Assembly: GCA_030015575.1 (NCBI GenBank)
Contig: CM057349.1
Span: 261,449,077 to 261,513,076 of the forward strand
Length of the DNA stretch: 64,000 nt
Direction: 5' to 3'
DNA from: Agapanthus africanus
Lineage: Eukaryota; Streptophyta; Magnoliopsida; Asparagales; Amaryllidaceae
Shown piece after piece: positions 21,815-33,357 of the stretch; the stretch's first letter is position 1, and every line of letters begins with the position of its first letter. A program made the position numbers and the translations under genes. The notes under the pieces are model-generated. The model searched no databases and was not told the origin of the DNA. It worked only from the letters and a program-made list of their open reading frames with translations.

Positions 21815-22678
21815 CCCGGAACTGGCTGAACTCCTCCTCTGCTAGACTGACCCCTCTGAGTGAACCTTCCGCGTCCATGACCTCTCTGCGGTATAGTTTC
21901 CCCGTGACTACGTGGCTCAGTACAACCTCGAACCCGATGATCCAAACTCCCGCACCGTTAACATCCAGAAGAACACTGCTGACCATCCTGGGGATAAGAG
22001 CTAAACGACTGTCCTTGTCCTAAGCCTCTGCTACTCCTGTAACGGTCACGAAATCCGTCTCGATAACTAAGCCTCTGTCTCTGGGCTGGTACACCGGTAC
22101 GAGTCCTCCTCTGTTCCGGAACTCTCAAAGTCTCTGGATAACATGTCTCGTAAACTGGGGCTGCATCTATTGGTGCTATGTAGGTAACGGAATGCTGCAT
22201 GCTGATCGCTAGGAACAACTGAGTAACAGGGGTGACAACCTCCTGTCGCTGCGGTCGAACGGTCTCAACCAATGAACTCATCGTCTGGCGCAAGTCCTGC
22301 ATCTCTGCCATAAGCCTAACGATACTATCTGTCGAAGGTGGATCCATCTGCTCCTGTGCAACGAGCACGCCATCCTGGTCAGTCCTCATCCTACCCGAGT
22401 CAATTCTGACCTCGGCCCTCGCTGCACCTCTCTGAGTCCCCATAGTCGTCGGCGGCAAAGGCTATAAATAGAGATAGGATTCGATATGAACACGGAAATC
22501 GAATCACAAGGATATGAATTATCAAGGAAGGAATTTCAAGCAATTTGTACTTAGGTCACTTTAGGCGAAGTACCGCATCGTGAGTATGCTGCAGACATAC
22601 ACACACTACGTTACTCTGCTTAAGCTACCTACTCCATCATACCAAGGTCATCCTACACTCCGAGACGTAAAACCTAGT
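21815..22678 (-). pseudogene. GypG1 gag remnant
   Basis: The minus strand holds an open stretch at 21958-22458 (166 codons) starting MPPTTMGTQRGAARAEV, followed leftward by another short frame. Position just downstream of the primer site, the acidic and Q-rich make-up and a similar piece in GypG2 (32700-33104) point to the start of a chromovirus gag. It is broken, and CopB separates it from pol. Confidence 0.7.
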
Positions 22679-22690
22679 GCTCTGATACCA
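22679..22690 (-). other. GypG1 primer binding site (initiator tRNA-Met)
   Basis: On the minus strand this is TGGTATCAGAGC, four bases after the end of the minus-strand 5' LTR. Confidence 0.9.
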
Positions 22691-22694
22691 ACTT

Positions 22695-23193
22695 TGTCAC
22701 GACCCGAAATTGGCACGTGACGGCCCTAATACTACGCAACGTCTACAGGCATAACGTAGTAAAAGAAAGCCAAAACCCAAAAATCTAATCCATCAAAAGT
22801 AGTAAGAAATAAGAACAATTTTTTTAAAAGTCTTTGAAATCGCAACCCAAATTCTTTAAAAGTGCAACTTATTTCCTTTAAAATTTTGGCAGCACCTCCT
22901 TTGTAAAAACTAGCCCCAAAAATGGGTACAACATAAATAAAAGATGAAGCATCCCCAAACGGGAGCAAATACATACCCAAAGGCGGAAAACAACCACCAC
23001 AACAAATATACGACGCTGTAGCGAAGAAAGAGACGATATAAATAAAACTGCATAAAAATCTCCAAGTCACACAATAATGTACAATACCGTCCTCACATCA
23101 AGTCTCTAAGTCATACAAGATAATGGTAGATGGAGAGTACAAGGATACAACGAATATACAATACAACAATACGGATAATTACAAAACCCACCT
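22695..23193 (-). repeat. GypG1 5' LTR, inner part
   Basis: On the plus strand it begins TGTCACGACCCG, the reverse complement of a Ty3 LTR end. Its first 300 bases resemble the GypG2 LTR at 31392, for example in the ACTACG-AACGTCT block. CopB2 interrupts it at 23194. Confidence 0.8.
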
Positions 23194-25396
23194 TGTTAGT
23201 TATATGTATGCCCTAGAGGCCATTACTGTACATAGGATGTATATTGTAGTGGATGCTGGAACATATATAGGGAGGACTTTCTTGCTCGACATGATAGTAT
23301 GCTATCTGGTTGCTCTTTATCTTAACGTGTACACTGATTGTCTCTCTGTTACATGTTGGTAAAGCCCTTAGGATGTGTACTTGACTATCTGGACTATGAT
23401 GCGGATCATACTAGTGGGGACATGGTAGTCCATAAGTACATCCTTCAAGGTCCCTAGTCGTTGGTGTATCGAGACGGGGCATCGATATACCAGAGTAGAC
23501 TAGCGTATACCTTCTCGACCCATATAGATGGGCGATGGATGATCCCATATCCATTGGTGTTTGACATCAGAGATGATATACGGGTGCTCAGTGGAGACTG
23601 GGTACACTGGTCGGACTCGCCGAGAACTCCCAGATGGTATTATACCTTACGTCAGATGGCAGTTCTCTGGTGACACTGGTACAGAGTAGTCTGTTGACCC
23701 GAGATCGTCATAGAGTCTTGTGCGATTCCCACTGTGCTTTGATTTCCACCTTACCACGTCCAAGAGGGTGTGCAAAACGGTGGTTTTTAGGTACAGTCCC
23801 GAATCACATGGAGGCAATGAGCGATAGGAGGGGATTCGTCTCTCCCGGTATAGGGAGTTGATGTTGCGCTGTGTTCGATTGGTTATAACCGGAAATCCCT
23901 GGCCAGGGTTGCTGAGATTTACTGGTAAGTGTTACCAGTAGTTTCTCGAACTGTTATAGACCTCATATCGACATGACTTATCGAGCTATTGGGGTCTGAC
24001 GTTTACTACCCCTAGGCGAGATATGCGACATATCAGACGAACAGACCGGACTGTACGGTAAGTGTTACTGGTTGGATTCACAGAAGTGTGAGCGGGCTTG
24101 CTCGTCGATCTTCTGATCGCTCAATACCCGGATGGCCGTTACGTTTAGCAGACCGCTTGCGGCTTGTGGGTGTTTGATATGATCATCACCTGCTGCCGGC
24201 GTATTGACGAGTCTTTAAAGTCCTACACAGAGGTTTCCTAGCTCAAGCGAAACGAAATAGGAGCACATATGAGATATGTGCGGGACTGAGAATAATGCGT
24301 GTATGTGATACCGTATTCTATTCCCGCGATGAATGTATCGATTGGTTGTATGCGATATAACCTAGTTATCGAATCGAAGATTGATTCGATAAGTCGATAC
24401 ATTGGATACTAGTCGGTTATATGCGACATGACCGGATCATTGAATCAAGTGTTGATTTAATGATTTAATGTATAATTATATATTTGATATATTACTTTGC
24501 ATTAACTAGTATTGGTTCACTTAAAAAGGATTTTCTCACTTGATGTGCACATGGTATATGTGATATATTTTTTGTGCACTTGATTGTATCATGTTTGATG
24601 ATACATGCATGTTTGTGTGTATGATTAAACCATAGTTATGTAATGGTTAGGGTTTTCATTTTCTTAAATATTTCTTTTATTTATTTAATTTTAAGGCAAG
24701 AAACAAAAGGGTGGCTTGTTTTGTTTTTCCTTGAAACTTCTTGAAGCTTTGAAGCTTTGACCATTTTGTTTGTTTGCCTTAACCTAACCATTCAACCTAA
24801 CCCTAGTTTAGTCTCTATACATAACCATGGTTGCTATATGATAAGTATTCATTTTATTTTCTATTTTAAAATAATACTCATCATATTCTTTCTTCTTCTT
24901 CTTCTTCTTCAACAAAGATGAAGAAAAAGCTTGCCTCCATCAATGGCAACTTGAGAAAAAGAGTGAGAAATCCAATTCTAAAGTGAACCCACTTCCTATT
25001 TCTTCATCCTCTACCACTTGCCAAGTAGTATAGGGTGTTTTCTTCACAAGTTTCATGACTTGGTGAAGTTGGAGCTTAATCTTGTGTTGCCTCGACGTAG
25101 ATCATCTTCGGCATCGAAGTCGACGACCTAGCCCGCCCATTTCTCCGATGAAGCCGACGCTAGAGCCCGGGATCCGATGATCGCAGCGAGGGGACTTCAT
25201 CACGGGGCCATGGAGGTGGAGGACCGGATCTACAAAGGTTGTATTTCCGTTCACTTAGTTAAGTTGTTAACTAGTTGCATGTTTCGCCTAAAATCTAGTT
25301 AACGATCCGTATTAGGGTTTCTCGGCACTTGTAAAATTTGAAATTGGCATGGTTGATGCCTTGTAAGACCTCATTAGTGTGCCTAGGAACCCTACA
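23194..25396 (+). repeat. CopB2 5' LTR (2203 bp)
   Basis: It starts TGTTAGTTATATGTATGCCC and ends GAACCCTACA. It is close to the CopB LTRs but clearly older than them by divergence, most visibly after about 24300. Confidence 0.92.
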
Positions 25397-25397
25397 G

Positions 25398-25410
25398 TGG
25401 TATCAGAGCC
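25398..25410 (+). other. CopB2 primer binding site (initiator tRNA-Met)
   Basis: TGGTATCAGAGCC lies one base after the LTR end, as in CopB. Confidence 0.92.
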
Positions 25411-27475
25411 TAGCTAGAGCCTTAGGCGATGTGTTAACGAAGTTAAAACCCCGATCGAACCCGTAATCGACAAAATAAAACCCTCTCTGTACATTTTTTA
25501 AAATCTGGGATTTTTCCAAATTAAAAATGCTTAAAAAATTCAGCAGGGTATTCTAAGAATTACCATGAAAAACGAGCCCCTAACTCCTCTACATGGCCGC
25601 GGAACCGCGGCAATGACCCCCCTTTAGCGGCGGTTCCGCGGCAGTGTAATGGAATTAGCGACAGTTCTTTTCACAGTAATTCATACCTCTGTTTTTTATA
25701 TTTTCTGGGCACTTTTAACACTGACTCAAGAGTTGAGTATTTTGGGGTTTATTTTGTAGTCGTTGTTTCGATCGGAATTTTTAATTTCGTTGGGTTTTCC
25801 GGATATTTAGAATATGTTAAAAAGTTCGACCGGATATAAATACCCAATTTTTCCCCTGTTGGGAAATTTCCAAGTGTTGGATTTTTCCGTGGTTTAAAGA
25901 CGTTCTAAGTAGTGCAAGTAACTCGATGGACCCTCTAGAAGACAACAAACCTTAACTCGATTATGTGACCGTCTTGAACTGCCCTTTGAACCTTAGGGTT
26001 TGGGGCAGTACGGCGTGCCACATGTAAGGCGTTGGCTTGACCCTTCTACGGCTGGACCGTTGGTACTGAGGCATGAAGTGAATGTTTTTAATTTTGTTTC
26101 ATGTGTTGAGCTGTTTCGGGAAAACTTGGGTGTTCGTTTGTTCGATCGGAAATTTTAACATTTTCTATTTACCCGGAATGTGATACAATAATTGGAATTC
26201 ACAAGTAGTTATGAGATAACTGATTTGAATGTTATAAACATAGCACTTAAGTCTCACTTGATCGGTTGCCATGGAATTTTGATGCGATCAAAAGTCCGTC
26301 GCAATCACGTAGCGTACGCGAATACTCGCCGGGTAAACTTAATAGACAGCTACACCCCTTAGCCCCGACCAAGTGACTATAGGAGAACCCCATCGCCGAA
26401 AGCATCCATCCGGGTGCTCGTAGTAGCGGTGTTCCGCCTTGGTGCACTTCGTCGACGGTATCGGAGGTGCGGCCGTCTACTAAAGTTTGCGACGAGCATC
26501 CGATCAGAATGTCGGGAATCTTGTTGAATTGTCCGACTTGATATTGAAAAGAGTTTTCGATAATGAGACTAAAATGCGGGGTTTATAATTGTTAGGCATG
26601 CGATGTCTAAGGAATTCATTTGATTAGGCATGCGATGTCTAAAGAGGTTGCGGATTCCAACTGTTGTAGTTTTACACTTTCTTTTCTGTGACCGTAAATG
26701 TAATATGTGATATCGCCGGTTTCGTTTCTATATGTCAACGACAATTGGGATGCGCATATTTACTTACGTTGATGACATGTGATGTTATGTGTTGCTGGAT
26801 ATGTTATATTGGATCGTCGTGTTTGAATAGCCAGGGTTTTTTATGTGAGATGAGTGTTTTTCATTTTCATTCATGTAAAAACTTGTATGTAATATTCTTT
26901 TATTGGGGCACTTCCAGGTTGCGGAAGATGTCACCTTTTGTATATTATTTACTTTTCCGCACTAGGATAGACCTAAGGAGGAGGGCACAAGTAACCGGGT
27001 TCTGGAGTCCAGTGGGAGACCAACTCGAGGAGTCGAGTCCGGGTCTCCTAACTCCAGAATTGGTAGGGTTGCTTGCCACTCTCGTAGAGGTCTAGGGGTG
27101 TGGGTTTGGCTATTCATCGCGACCATGGAATCCGTGTTTTATACTGGCTCGTATTGAAAACACGGACGTCCTAGTATATCCAATGTTTCATATGATTCTT
27201 CTGCTGCGATATCTGTGATGTGATCATGTGATATGTTCTGTGATGGATACTGTATATAGTATATATGATATATTATATAGACGTTACTTATGTTTTACAC
27301 CCACGCTAGCCCTGCCCCGCTCTGCCGTTAGTTACCTAACCTAACGGTGCACGAGGGGACATCGAGGCGAATGCGGATAGCATAAGTGTACGTCGTATTT
27401 ATCTGTGATGTTTAGGTACTTAAATGATGGGACTTCATTAATATGATTAATGAAAGAAAAAGAAACCTAAAGGCA

Positions 27476-28610
27476 TTACAAGAGCCTGACCAGTTTCAAG
27501 CTTTCCTCGCCGAAGAAAAGATGAAGGACGAGCTGGAAGAAATTCACACAGCTGACATCACTTTCGGCGATGAAGATCTCCTCCTCAGGACATGCGAGCA
27601 CAACCGTCCTCTGTATGTCTCCGGGTATTGCCATGATATTAAGATAGGAAAGATCCTAGTTGACAATGGGTTTTCTGTCAATCTCCTAAATGTGAGGATG
27701 CTAAAAGAAATCTGCATGAGCGTTCAACACCTCGCTCGGGATAAAATCACTCTCTCCGGGTTCGACTGCCAGTCATCACGGACGCCCGGATCTGTGATAC
27801 TGACGTTACGCTTTGGGCTGCTCATCACTGATATCAAGTTCCACGTCATTGACACCAAGACTTGCTAAAACGCTTTGCTTGGACGGCCTTGGTTACACGA
27901 GTACAATATCATCCCTTCTACACAACATCAGTGTATGAAGTATTTCAAGGATGGTCTCGAGTATACCATGACAGGGGAGTTGAACACATTCTCCATGAAT
28001 GAAGTCCAAAAATACGAAGATGCAAAATACTTCTTACCGGACGTTGAAGACACGGAAAGGTGCCATAAGCCAGAAAATAAGCAAAAAGCTATCACCACCA
28101 TTCTAGTCTTCGGGAGCGATACCGAGAAGGAAGGAGATAGTCTATTCGGAACCTTCCCGATACAACAAACCGGGACCGTCTACCCCTATTCTGGTCTTTG
28201 GCAGTGACTCTGAAGACGAGGTCAACGCAGTATTCTCGGCTAGGCCATCAGTGCAAGCCTTCATTGGAGATGATCAGAGTTTGCTGATTGATATGAAAAA
28301 TTGTGTTTGTAGTGTATCCGCAATCAATAACAGTGTCGCTTGTAGCTAGCCGAGATGAGTACGGGTCGTCCTCTGGGAAACGTGGAACCTTTTATTCTTA
28401 CTTTAGATGTGTTGAAAAAGAGAGGAGGAATAAAGAATATTGAAGAATGATTGTAGGATCTAGATCTACGTCAAACACGGATGCAAAATAATCTAGATTA
28501 ACTACAGATGTAAGTTTATATAAGAAGGGGGCTTGTAGGGTTCATTAGGATTTAGTAGTTATGGATGATAAATTAAAAATTACTCTTTTTATCCTTTAAT
28601 AGATTTTCAT
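27476..28610 (+). pseudogene. Ty3 (Tat/Ogre-like) protease-region fragment inside CopB2 leader
   Basis: Two adjacent frames encode a retropepsin-type region: ITFGDEDLLLRTCEHNRP, then RPLYVSGY, KILVDNGFSVNLL (the active-site strand, with DNG where most Ty3 proteases have DTG/DGG-type triads), and LGRPWLHEYNIIPSTQHQC. This wording is typical of Tat/Ogre Ty3 elements. About 400 non-coding bases follow. No LTR or target repeat is seen at its ends, so it is a captured piece, not a whole insertion. It is broken. Confidence 0.75.
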
Positions 28611-28725
28611 TTTTCCTTTTCAAAATCACTCGATTCTACAACGAGATCAAGTTCATTACGCAAAAGGTTTTCTTAAAACCATGTCGTAGCTCTCCGTCAT
28701 TTCAGATAAGTACTTCATAGTATTC

Positions 28726-28935
28726 GTGCTACATTTGTTGGCTTTCGTCAAGGCGTAGTGTGCGGTAGCTATTTATGCTTATCTGCAAAAGCATATGATG
28801 TGATTGTGTTAGGGTAGTCGTGCGACTTTGTTGGCTTTCGTCAAGGGTCGTGCGGGTGGGTTTAATTCAATCAGGAAATGATGGGTTGAACTTGACTAGC
28901 GGGCTATGGTTTTTTGGCTTTCGTCAAGGTCATAG
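28726..28935 (+). promoter_or_regulatory. Triple stem-loop array of CopB2 leader, loop TTTC
   Basis: TTGGC-TTTC-GTCAA occurs at 28738-28751, 28831-28844 and 28914-28927. Outer stems: CTAC/GTAG, GTGCGACT/GGTCGTGC with wobbles, and CTATG/CATAG. The three loops agree with each other and differ from the closely related CopB (CTCC). Confidence 0.7.
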
Positions 28936-29370
28936 GACGCTAGGGGCAAAATATTATCGGGAATTTCAAGTGTTGAAATTTGCAATGAGATTGCATACCT
29001 TCTATGAGATAGTTGGATCCCGATACCCACTGCTAGTAAGAGTTACTCCTGGGAGAGTTTTACAAATTACAATTAGCCGATCAAGTAGGTGTCTAGAAAG
29101 GTGTTAACGGGGTTATGCCTCTGGGAAAACGAGGTTTATTTTAATTAGGTCCATGCGAAAGCACGGGGAACCTCCCTTAAAGCACCGACACTGGCCAGGC
29201 TGAAAGATTAGCGAACTTGTAGGGTGTAATTAATCCCGGCTAGTCTTACCTTTTAGGGTTTGAAGGTAGATTTGACTAAAACAGTGGGAGCCATCCTGAT
29301 TAGATAAACTAATAACCAATCTAATCCCGCAAGAGCGCACACAAAGTGTTTTCTTCTCTCTCTCTTCTGG

Positions 29371-31391
29371 TAGCGACCATGTCACGTCTTAATCAAGATA
29401 ATAAAATGGATGCATTGACCAAACCTGCTTATTATACTGAGCTAAGAAACGTTGGTTCCGTTCTTTCTTATAATTGTTATAAGTCTGAGCAGGAAATAGG
29501 GGAATATCTAAATTCCCATGCCACCCAATCGAAGAAAGTGCATGTTGATGCATCTTCTTCGGGTGTGTTCATTACCGAGAACTGTTTCTCAGTATTCTCT
29601 ACGTTCTAGATATGAGATACCGCATAAGGATCCCACATATGTAAGAGTTACATGGGCTACAGAAAGGTAGAGAACTGAGAATAGGTGATATGTCTCTAAG
29701 TGTTAGAAAACGGTGCAATTGTTGTTGCCAAGTCTGTTGGCAGATATCACCTTGTATTAGATACATTGATTCTGAACAAATGTTACATACCGAACCTGAT
29801 ATACAACATTACATCGATTTCTTTAATGAGTTAAAAAAGGATATAATTCACTATTAGAGGATAATGTTGTGAACATTTTCCTGAATCAAGAGTTGATTCG
29901 ATCAGGCACGTTATATAATAGCATATATGTTCTAAATCAAACCACAGTTCAAAGTATCTAGAACACACGCAAGAGGACTAATTCAGAAATGAACAAATCC
30001 TTCTTGAGGCATTGTAAACTAGGTCATATCTATGCGACACGACCAGCTAAGTTACATAAGGATGAAAATGAGAATCTGTTCGAATATTCATCTTATGATA
30101 CTTGCCAGTCTTGTCTCAAAGGTAATATGACCAATACTCCGTTTACAGGAAATAGAGAAAGAGTTAGTGAACTCTTAGGACAGATACATGATGATGTATA
30201 CGGTCCCATGTCTACAAATGCCAGGATTGATTCTTTATACTTCATTACATTCACTGATCATCTTTCAAGATTCAGACATATGTTCCTGTTGAAACACAAG
30301 TCTGAAACTTTTGAGAAATTCAAGGAATATAAGTTTGAAGTTAAAGAATCAGACGGGTAAAAGTATTAAGTCCTTCGATGTGATCGAGGAGGTGAATACT
30401 TATGCATGGAGTTCCTGGAGTTTCTAAAAGGAGAATGAGATTCTCTCTCAGCTTACTCCTTCGTATACACCACAGCACAACGATGTATCGGGGCGGAGGT
30501 ACAACACCCTATGAGATATGGCGCGCTCTATGATGAGTACTGCTGAGTTACCTGTTTCCTTTTGGGTGTTATGCACTTGAGAAGCTGCATACCTATAGAA
30601 TGAGGTTCCAATCAAATCAGATGCCTACCACTCCTTATGTGATATGGTATAGGAAGAGCCCATCTCTTAAGGATGTTAAGATTTGGGGTTGTCCGGCCTA
30701 TGTCTAAAAGCAAAATCCGGACAAGCTCGAGGCAAGGTCAGTTCTGTATAAGTTTATTAGGATATCCCAAACATTAGTGATGGAATATCTTCTACCACTC
30801 CGAGGAGAAAAAGGTGTTTTGTTTCTCAGCACGCCACCTTTTTAGAAAAGGAATTTCTTGTGAAGAAATTAGTGGTCATGATAGTAGAAGTGGAAGTAGT
30901 TCCAGCTAGACAAACTAACAGCTGATGATTTGGTGAAACCAAAGGATTCAATAGTCTCCAACGAACCTCAGCCTCTCCGTGAATCTGGTAGGGCTCCTCA
31001 TCCACTTGAGAGATACTACGGTCTTCTCGGTGACAGTGGGAGCGAGGATTGCATCATGAGATGATGGCCTAACTAGGTTCAAGCAGGCCATCACGAGTGG
31101 GGACTCAGTGAAGTGGCTGGATGCTTTGCGATCAAAGATGGAATCCATGTACACCAGCAAAGTATGACTTTGCATGTTGCACCTGAAGGGGTAAAACCCA
31201 TTAGGAGCAAATAGATCTTGAGAAGATTCTTGGTATAGATGGAAAAGTTGAGACTTTCAAAGCTATGCTTAAGTCCATCAGGATTAATGCGCGCATCGCG
31301 GAGTTGGAACATCTGTTTTGATGTGACAGTCAAAGAGTTTGACTTCATCAAAATAGTAGATGAACCTTGTATATAAAAGAAGGTTGTAGAG
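29371..31391 (+). pseudogene. CopB2 pol remnants
   Basis: Landmarks: a short gag/protease-like start (DASSSGVFITENCFSV, as in CopB), an integrase piece at 29989-30360 (LGHI, CQSCLKGNM, FITFTDHLSRF), then reverse-transcriptase remnants. It is many times broken. The part after 30901 is nearly the same as CopD 50487-50972. Confidence 0.82.
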
Positions 31392-31683
31392 TGTCACGCC
31401 CCGAAAGTACGGAACATGACCGGCATTTAAACTACGAAACGTCTCGAGGCGTACGTAATCTAAGTAAGCCGAAACCCAGAAATCCAAGCCAAGAAAAGTA
31501 GTGGAGTGAAGGAAAAACCAATTTAAATCAAGTAGTTTGCAACAAACGCCGAAACATGCATTTTTAAAATCACAAGTCTTTTCTAAAAATTTCGGCAGAG
31601 TTTCCTTTGTAAAAACAGACCCCAAACGGATACAAAACCTAATAAAGCATATATAATGAAAAAGGGCATCCCCAAGAATCTCT
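31392..31683 (-). repeat. GypG2 LTR piece, first copy
   Basis: Plus-strand TGTCACGCCCCG marks an LTR edge inserted in CopB2. The sequence from about 31426 to 31683 repeats at 33122-33357 and then 43014-43026, so it is one end of the GypG2 LTR. Confidence 0.78.
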
Positions 31684-33121
31684 GGCCAACTGTCGTGGTC
31701 ACTCATAGCATGTCCCGTCGACGATCATGAACTCTGGCCTGCTAGTGTGCTTAACATGACCACTCCTGGGTCCAAGTCTTCTCATAATTTATTCCAGAAA
31801 GGTCCTGACGAGGTCTCTCCCAAATCTCGTCTCTACCGAACTGTCCGGAAGTCATCGTCCTTTACTATATCTGTTTCTTGTTCCGGAACGGCTGCATGGT
31901 CATTTTGACTCCTTCTGGAAGGTATATCCAAGTACAATGCCTCGGCATGCGTATCGCATCTCTGATGTCGGCGGAGTGGAACGTCATCTCATCAAGATCT
32001 CGTACGAACCTCTTACTCCACTTTTCTTTAATGTCGACTGCTTCGGACTCGTCTCGTCATGAATGCATGGACTGGGCTCCAACGGCTATCCTCGTATCTG
32101 GAATCTCCCAAGAAGGCATCTCACCACCTAGCATCTGAATGAAGTCGAACCATCCGATCGATTTGTCAAAACCTCATAATCCCCCAAGAGCTCAACATCT
32201 TGGGTACAGTATAATAGTATCGAGTACATACCACAGCATCGGTGGTCCAGCCGTAGAAGGGCAAACCCAAGCCTCACTAATGGCGCCGTGGAACTGCCGC
32301 AAACCCTAAGGTTCAAAGGCTTTCACACGGTCATTATGTCGAGTTAGGGTTTCATTCTTCTAGAGGGTCCATAGAATTGCCTGCATGTCTTTCCGAATAC
32401 TTTAAACTTGGAATAATAGGTTTCTGACATTCGATCGCCTCTGTCGACTCTCAACTTATCCGCGTGAAGTCGTCTCTAGCTGAAATCAATCTATCTGATG
32501 ACCTCGCATCGGGGTAGGCGAACGAGCCACATGTCCTAGTTATTCATCCTCGATGACTAGCGACCTTCTATCATTTCTTAGTACTACTCGTACTGCAATA
32601 GCTCCAACATCTAGGGTGATACCTCGTCGTTCACAGCAATAACCGGCTCACTTGTTTGCACGCTGAACAGTGCCTCAATCATCATGAATACGCAATACAT
32701 CAACGGTCATCAAAATCTGGCTGGCCTCTATCAGTGGCCCAATCCTCTGGTGCTGATCTGCACGTCCGAGTAATCTCATACAGCGATCCATCAAACGCTC
32801 GTGGCGTGAAAACACAATAAAAAGGCACATCTCTGCAATCGTGCGTCGCCAGAATTACGCCCTGGTCAGTCCTCGTTCGTGACGAGCTCGTGCTGACCGC
32901 AACTCTAGTCGTAGCTCTCCCTGCCCGTAATCGTGGCAGCAAAACCATAACTGGTACCGATGAGGCTAGATCAGGAATGAATATAATACTGAGCAAAGAA
33001 ATGTACATCCTAAGGCTTCTTAAGAGGAGTAGCGTATCGTAAATATGCCGCGGAACATACGTACGGTACGTCACTCTACTCAAGCTACATACTCCATCAA
33101 CCAAGGGTCATCCTACGCTCC
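31684..33121 (-). pseudogene. GypG2 internal remnants, rearranged
   Basis: At 32700-33104 the minus strand has a gag-start-like piece (LLPRLRAGRATTRVAVS then RTDQGVIL) resembling GypG1 gag. At 32225-32375 a block matches the copia leader in antisense. The rest has no clear domain. It is much rearranged and broken. Confidence 0.55.
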
Positions 33122-33357
33122 GGCACTTAAACTACGAAACGTCTCGAGGCATACGTAATCTAAGTAAGCCGAAACCCAGAAAATCCAAACCAAGAAAAGT
33201 AGTGGAGTGAAGGAAAAACCAATTTAAATCAAGTAGTTTGCAACAAACGCCGAAACATGCATTTTTAAAATCACAAGTCTTTTCTAAAAATTTCGGCAGA
33301 GTTTCCTTTGTAAAAACAGACCCCAAACGAGTACAAAACCTGATAAAGCATATATAA
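33122..33357 (-). repeat. GypG2 long LTR, part 1
   Basis: It repeats 31426-31656 at high identity and stops at the CopC insertion. The sequence continues at 43014 after the TATAA target repeat. Confidence 0.78.
33353..33357 (+). repeat. Target site duplication of CopC, left (TATAA)
   Basis: TATAA before the CopC 5' LTR recurs at 43014-43018 after its 3' LTR. The uninterrupted site is seen at 31651-31657 in the other LTR copy, which confirms the insertion. Confidence 0.9.

Larger units (their letters stand above)
25411..29370 (+). other. CopB2 leader with foreign insert
   Basis: It follows the CopB leader closely to about 27475 (TTCATTAAT-ATG-ATTAATGAA at 27434-27454), then carries a Ty3 protease fragment, and resumes near 28611. 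The duplicated 90-bp module of the other leaders is not seen. The triple stem-loop array is kept (28738-28927). Confidence 0.75.
23194..31391 (+). mobile_element. CopB2: Ty1/copia element of the CopB family, broken
   Basis: It has a 5' LTR, primer site, long leader and decayed pol, then stops where the GypG2 LTR begins (31392). CopD keeps the same pol sequence running through that point, which shows a gypsy insertion into copia. No 3' LTR directly follows. It is broken in many places. Confidence 0.88.
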
